Made by a program: the position numbers and the translations under genes | Shown: in pieces, positions 63,833 to 64,000 of the stretch | Layout: each line of letters opens with the position of its first letter | How positions within the stretch are numbered: the stretch's first letter is position 1 | NCBI GenBank assembly: GCA_963844635.1 | Contig: CAWJPD010000005.1 | Location: 1 to 64,000 of the forward strand | Length of the DNA: 64,000 nucleotides | Reading direction: 5' to 3' | Source: JAJPKK01 sp963844635 | GTDB taxonomy: Bacteria > Pseudomonadota > Alphaproteobacteria > Rhizobiales > Xanthobacteraceae | The notes under the pieces: generated by a model | What the model saw: only the letters and a program-made list of their open reading frames with translations | What the model was told of the DNA's origin: nothing | The model's database searches: none

Positions 63833-64000
63833 TTGAGCCGTCCCGGCAAGGCACGGTAGATAACATCAATTGATGTCATTTTCGATGCCAACAAATGGCT
63901 GATCCTCGTTCGGCCCTGAACCTCCACCACGATCTGAATGCAAATGCGGTTCACGGCGCCATGATGTCAGGCAAGGTCGCAAAAGCGTTGCGCAACGCGT
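63833..64000. other. Window end, no gene seen
   Basis: Contains the vapBC promoter region; no coding frame supported before the edge. Confidence 0.4.

Noticed and set aside
1..64000. CRISPR array, tRNA or rRNA genes
   Set aside because: No regularly spaced repeat series of CRISPR size and no recognisable tRNA or rRNA sequence were seen by eye; the tandem units at 34005-34095 are IS-end repeats. A tRNA scan was not possible.

Overview
The window looks like an accessory region, such as a genomic island or symbiosis-island-type segment, from a Bradyrhizobium-like alphaproteobacterium (Nitrobacteraceae). The grounds are the high GC content, a groESL operon, a small heat-shock gene behind a ROSE-type RNA thermometer, a phasin, many small secreted proteins of rhizobial type, Rhizobiales-style intergenic repeats and a dense, nested population of insertion sequences. 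No tRNA, rRNA or CRISPR array was recognised.

Layout. 1-16 kb: the tail of a YihY/BrkB membrane protein, a truncated recD2, a Fic remnant, a decayed RND membrane-fusion protein whose 3' end is duplicated around a zinc-ribbon gene, groES-groEL, two paralogous ABM-like small proteins, several small secreted proteins and an alpha/beta hydrolase. 16-25 kb: mobile DNA (an intact IS256 element with an 8-bp target duplication, recombinase fragments, an integrase-core transposase element, a broken ISL3), an orphan brnA antitoxin and a frameshifted Crp/Fnr regulator. 26-27 kb: a secreted protein built from seven Cys-containing repeats. 27-31 kb: a nest in which a group II intron was cut by an IS5-family element that itself holds an IS701-type and an IS110-type element. 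32-41 kb: IS21, IS66 and tyrosine/serine recombinase remnants, an IS630 element cleanly splitting a large serine recombinase, hsp20 with its thermometer, and a YkgJ-type protein. 41-44 kb: phasin, a GIY-YIG protein and an SMP-30-like secreted protein.

44.8-53 kb is the most notable unit: a compact operon related to hydrogenase-4/formate hydrogenlyase and complex I (HyfC, fused HyfE-HyfF, HyfG, fused HyfH-HyfI, HyfB), followed at once by crcB (fluoride channel) and a DUF190 gene. The large subunit lacks three of the four nickel-binding cysteines while the small subunit keeps all its Fe-S ligands. This fits an energy-converting-hydrogenase-related (Ehr) ion-pumping complex rather than a hydrogenase.

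53-64 kb: a sulfite-dehydrogenase-type molybdoenzyme, secreted proteins, an ABC substrate-binding protein, and three toxin-antitoxin loci (DUF433/PIN-like, hipBA, vapBC). The hipBA locus faces a 15-repeat LRR protein across a duplicated operator region. A PaiB-like flavoprotein and a cytochrome P460 follow.

Two themes recur. Single-base frameshifts break many genes whose translations are otherwise well conserved (groEL, hyfB, soxC-like, hipA, recD2, LRR and others), which means either widespread decay or uncorrected assembly indels. In every toxin-antitoxin locus the antitoxin is intact and the toxin is absent, truncated or frameshifted.
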